Part shown: piece by piece, positions 5,016 to 5,150 of the stretch
Layout: every line of letters begins with the position of its first letter
How positions within the stretch are numbered: position 1 is the first letter of the stretch
Assembly: GCA_014376885.1 (NCBI GenBank)
Contig: JACMQR010000272.1
Location: 1 to 5,150 of the forward strand
DNA length: 5,150 nt
Direction: 5' to 3'
Origin: Polaromonas sp.
GTDB taxonomy: Bacteria > Pseudomonadota > Gammaproteobacteria > Burkholderiales > Burkholderiaceae_C
Notes under the pieces: generated by a model
What the model saw: the letters and a program-made list of their open reading frames with translations, nothing else
Told to the model about the DNA's origin: nothing
Database searches by the model: none
Translations under genes and position numbers: made by a program

Positions 5016-5150
5016 ATGAAAAAAACCCTCATTGCTTTCGCCGCCCTCAGCGCCATCGCCGGCATGGCCCAGGCCCAGTCGTCCGTGACCCTGTACGGCC
5101 TGGTTGACGCCAACCTGACCAGCCTGAAAACCAACGTGGTTGTCGGTGCC
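5016..5150 (+). CDS. Porin 3, Gram-negative porin (N-terminal part, runs off the right edge)
   Basis: The first 45 codons of a third porin of the same family. Seen: a signal peptide, MKKTLIAFAALSAIAGMAQA, probably cut after A20, then QSSVTLYGLVDANLTSLKT, which matches the first beta-strand of porins 1 and 2 (TVTLYGLVDAG and NVTLYGLID). The reading frame is open to the window edge. It is on the same strand as porin 2 but separated by that gene's terminator and a 345-bp gap, so it is likely a separate unit. Length, constriction loop and C-terminus cannot be seen, so whether the gene is intact is unknown. Confidence 0.9.
   Translation, partial: MKKTLIAFAALSAIAGMAQAQSSVTLYGLVDANLTSLKTNVVVGA

Noticed and set aside
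1..5150. Search for CRISPR arrays, insertion sequences, tRNA, rRNA or att sites
   Set aside because: No regularly spaced repeats, transposase frames, terminal inverted repeats with target duplications, or cloverleaf-like sequences were seen. Composition is even across the window.

Overview
The window looks like an ordinary chromosomal stretch of a beta-proteobacterium, probably a Burkholderiales member of the Comamonadaceae type. This rests on the high GC content, three porins of the Omp32-like type (each opening with MKK and carrying TLYG just after the signal peptide; the two complete ones end in GVRHTF), a Coq7-type ubiquinone hydroxylase, and the gene order ilvA / OsmC-like / coq7 / porin. 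The lineage is an inference from protein style; no marker gene is present.

Layout. Positions 1-303 (minus) hold the first 101 codons of biosynthetic threonine deaminase (ilvA). Positions 304-629 hold no confident protein gene. On the minus strand they contain a very good intrinsic terminator (345-376), a small hairpin with an anti-Shine-Dalgarno loop (383-403) and a TATACT-type promoter (470-500). Together these look like a short RNA of about 120 nt or a premature-termination leader of ilvA. Next come an OsmC/Ohr-family gene (630-1088, plus) and coq7 (1104-1733, minus), arranged tail to tail with 15 bp between them.

From 1879 to the end the window is a porin cluster. Porin 1 (1950-3194, minus, 414 aa) has its own terminator at 1879-1902. 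Porin 2 (3612-4670, plus, 352 aa) is followed by a strong terminator at 4708-4742. Porin 3 (5016 onward, plus) is cut off by the window edge after 45 codons. Porins 1 and 2 diverge from a 417-bp intergenic region with candidate promoters on both strands. Each porin appears to be its own transcription unit.

The genes do not form one pathway: amino-acid biosynthesis (ilvA), a probable peroxide or thiol-stress protein (OsmC-like), ubiquinone biosynthesis (coq7) and outer-membrane channels. The least ordinary part is the possible small RNA or attenuator upstream of ilvA, followed by paired candidate operators in front of the porins. I found no mobile element, CRISPR array, tRNA or rRNA, and no clear evidence of a new system.
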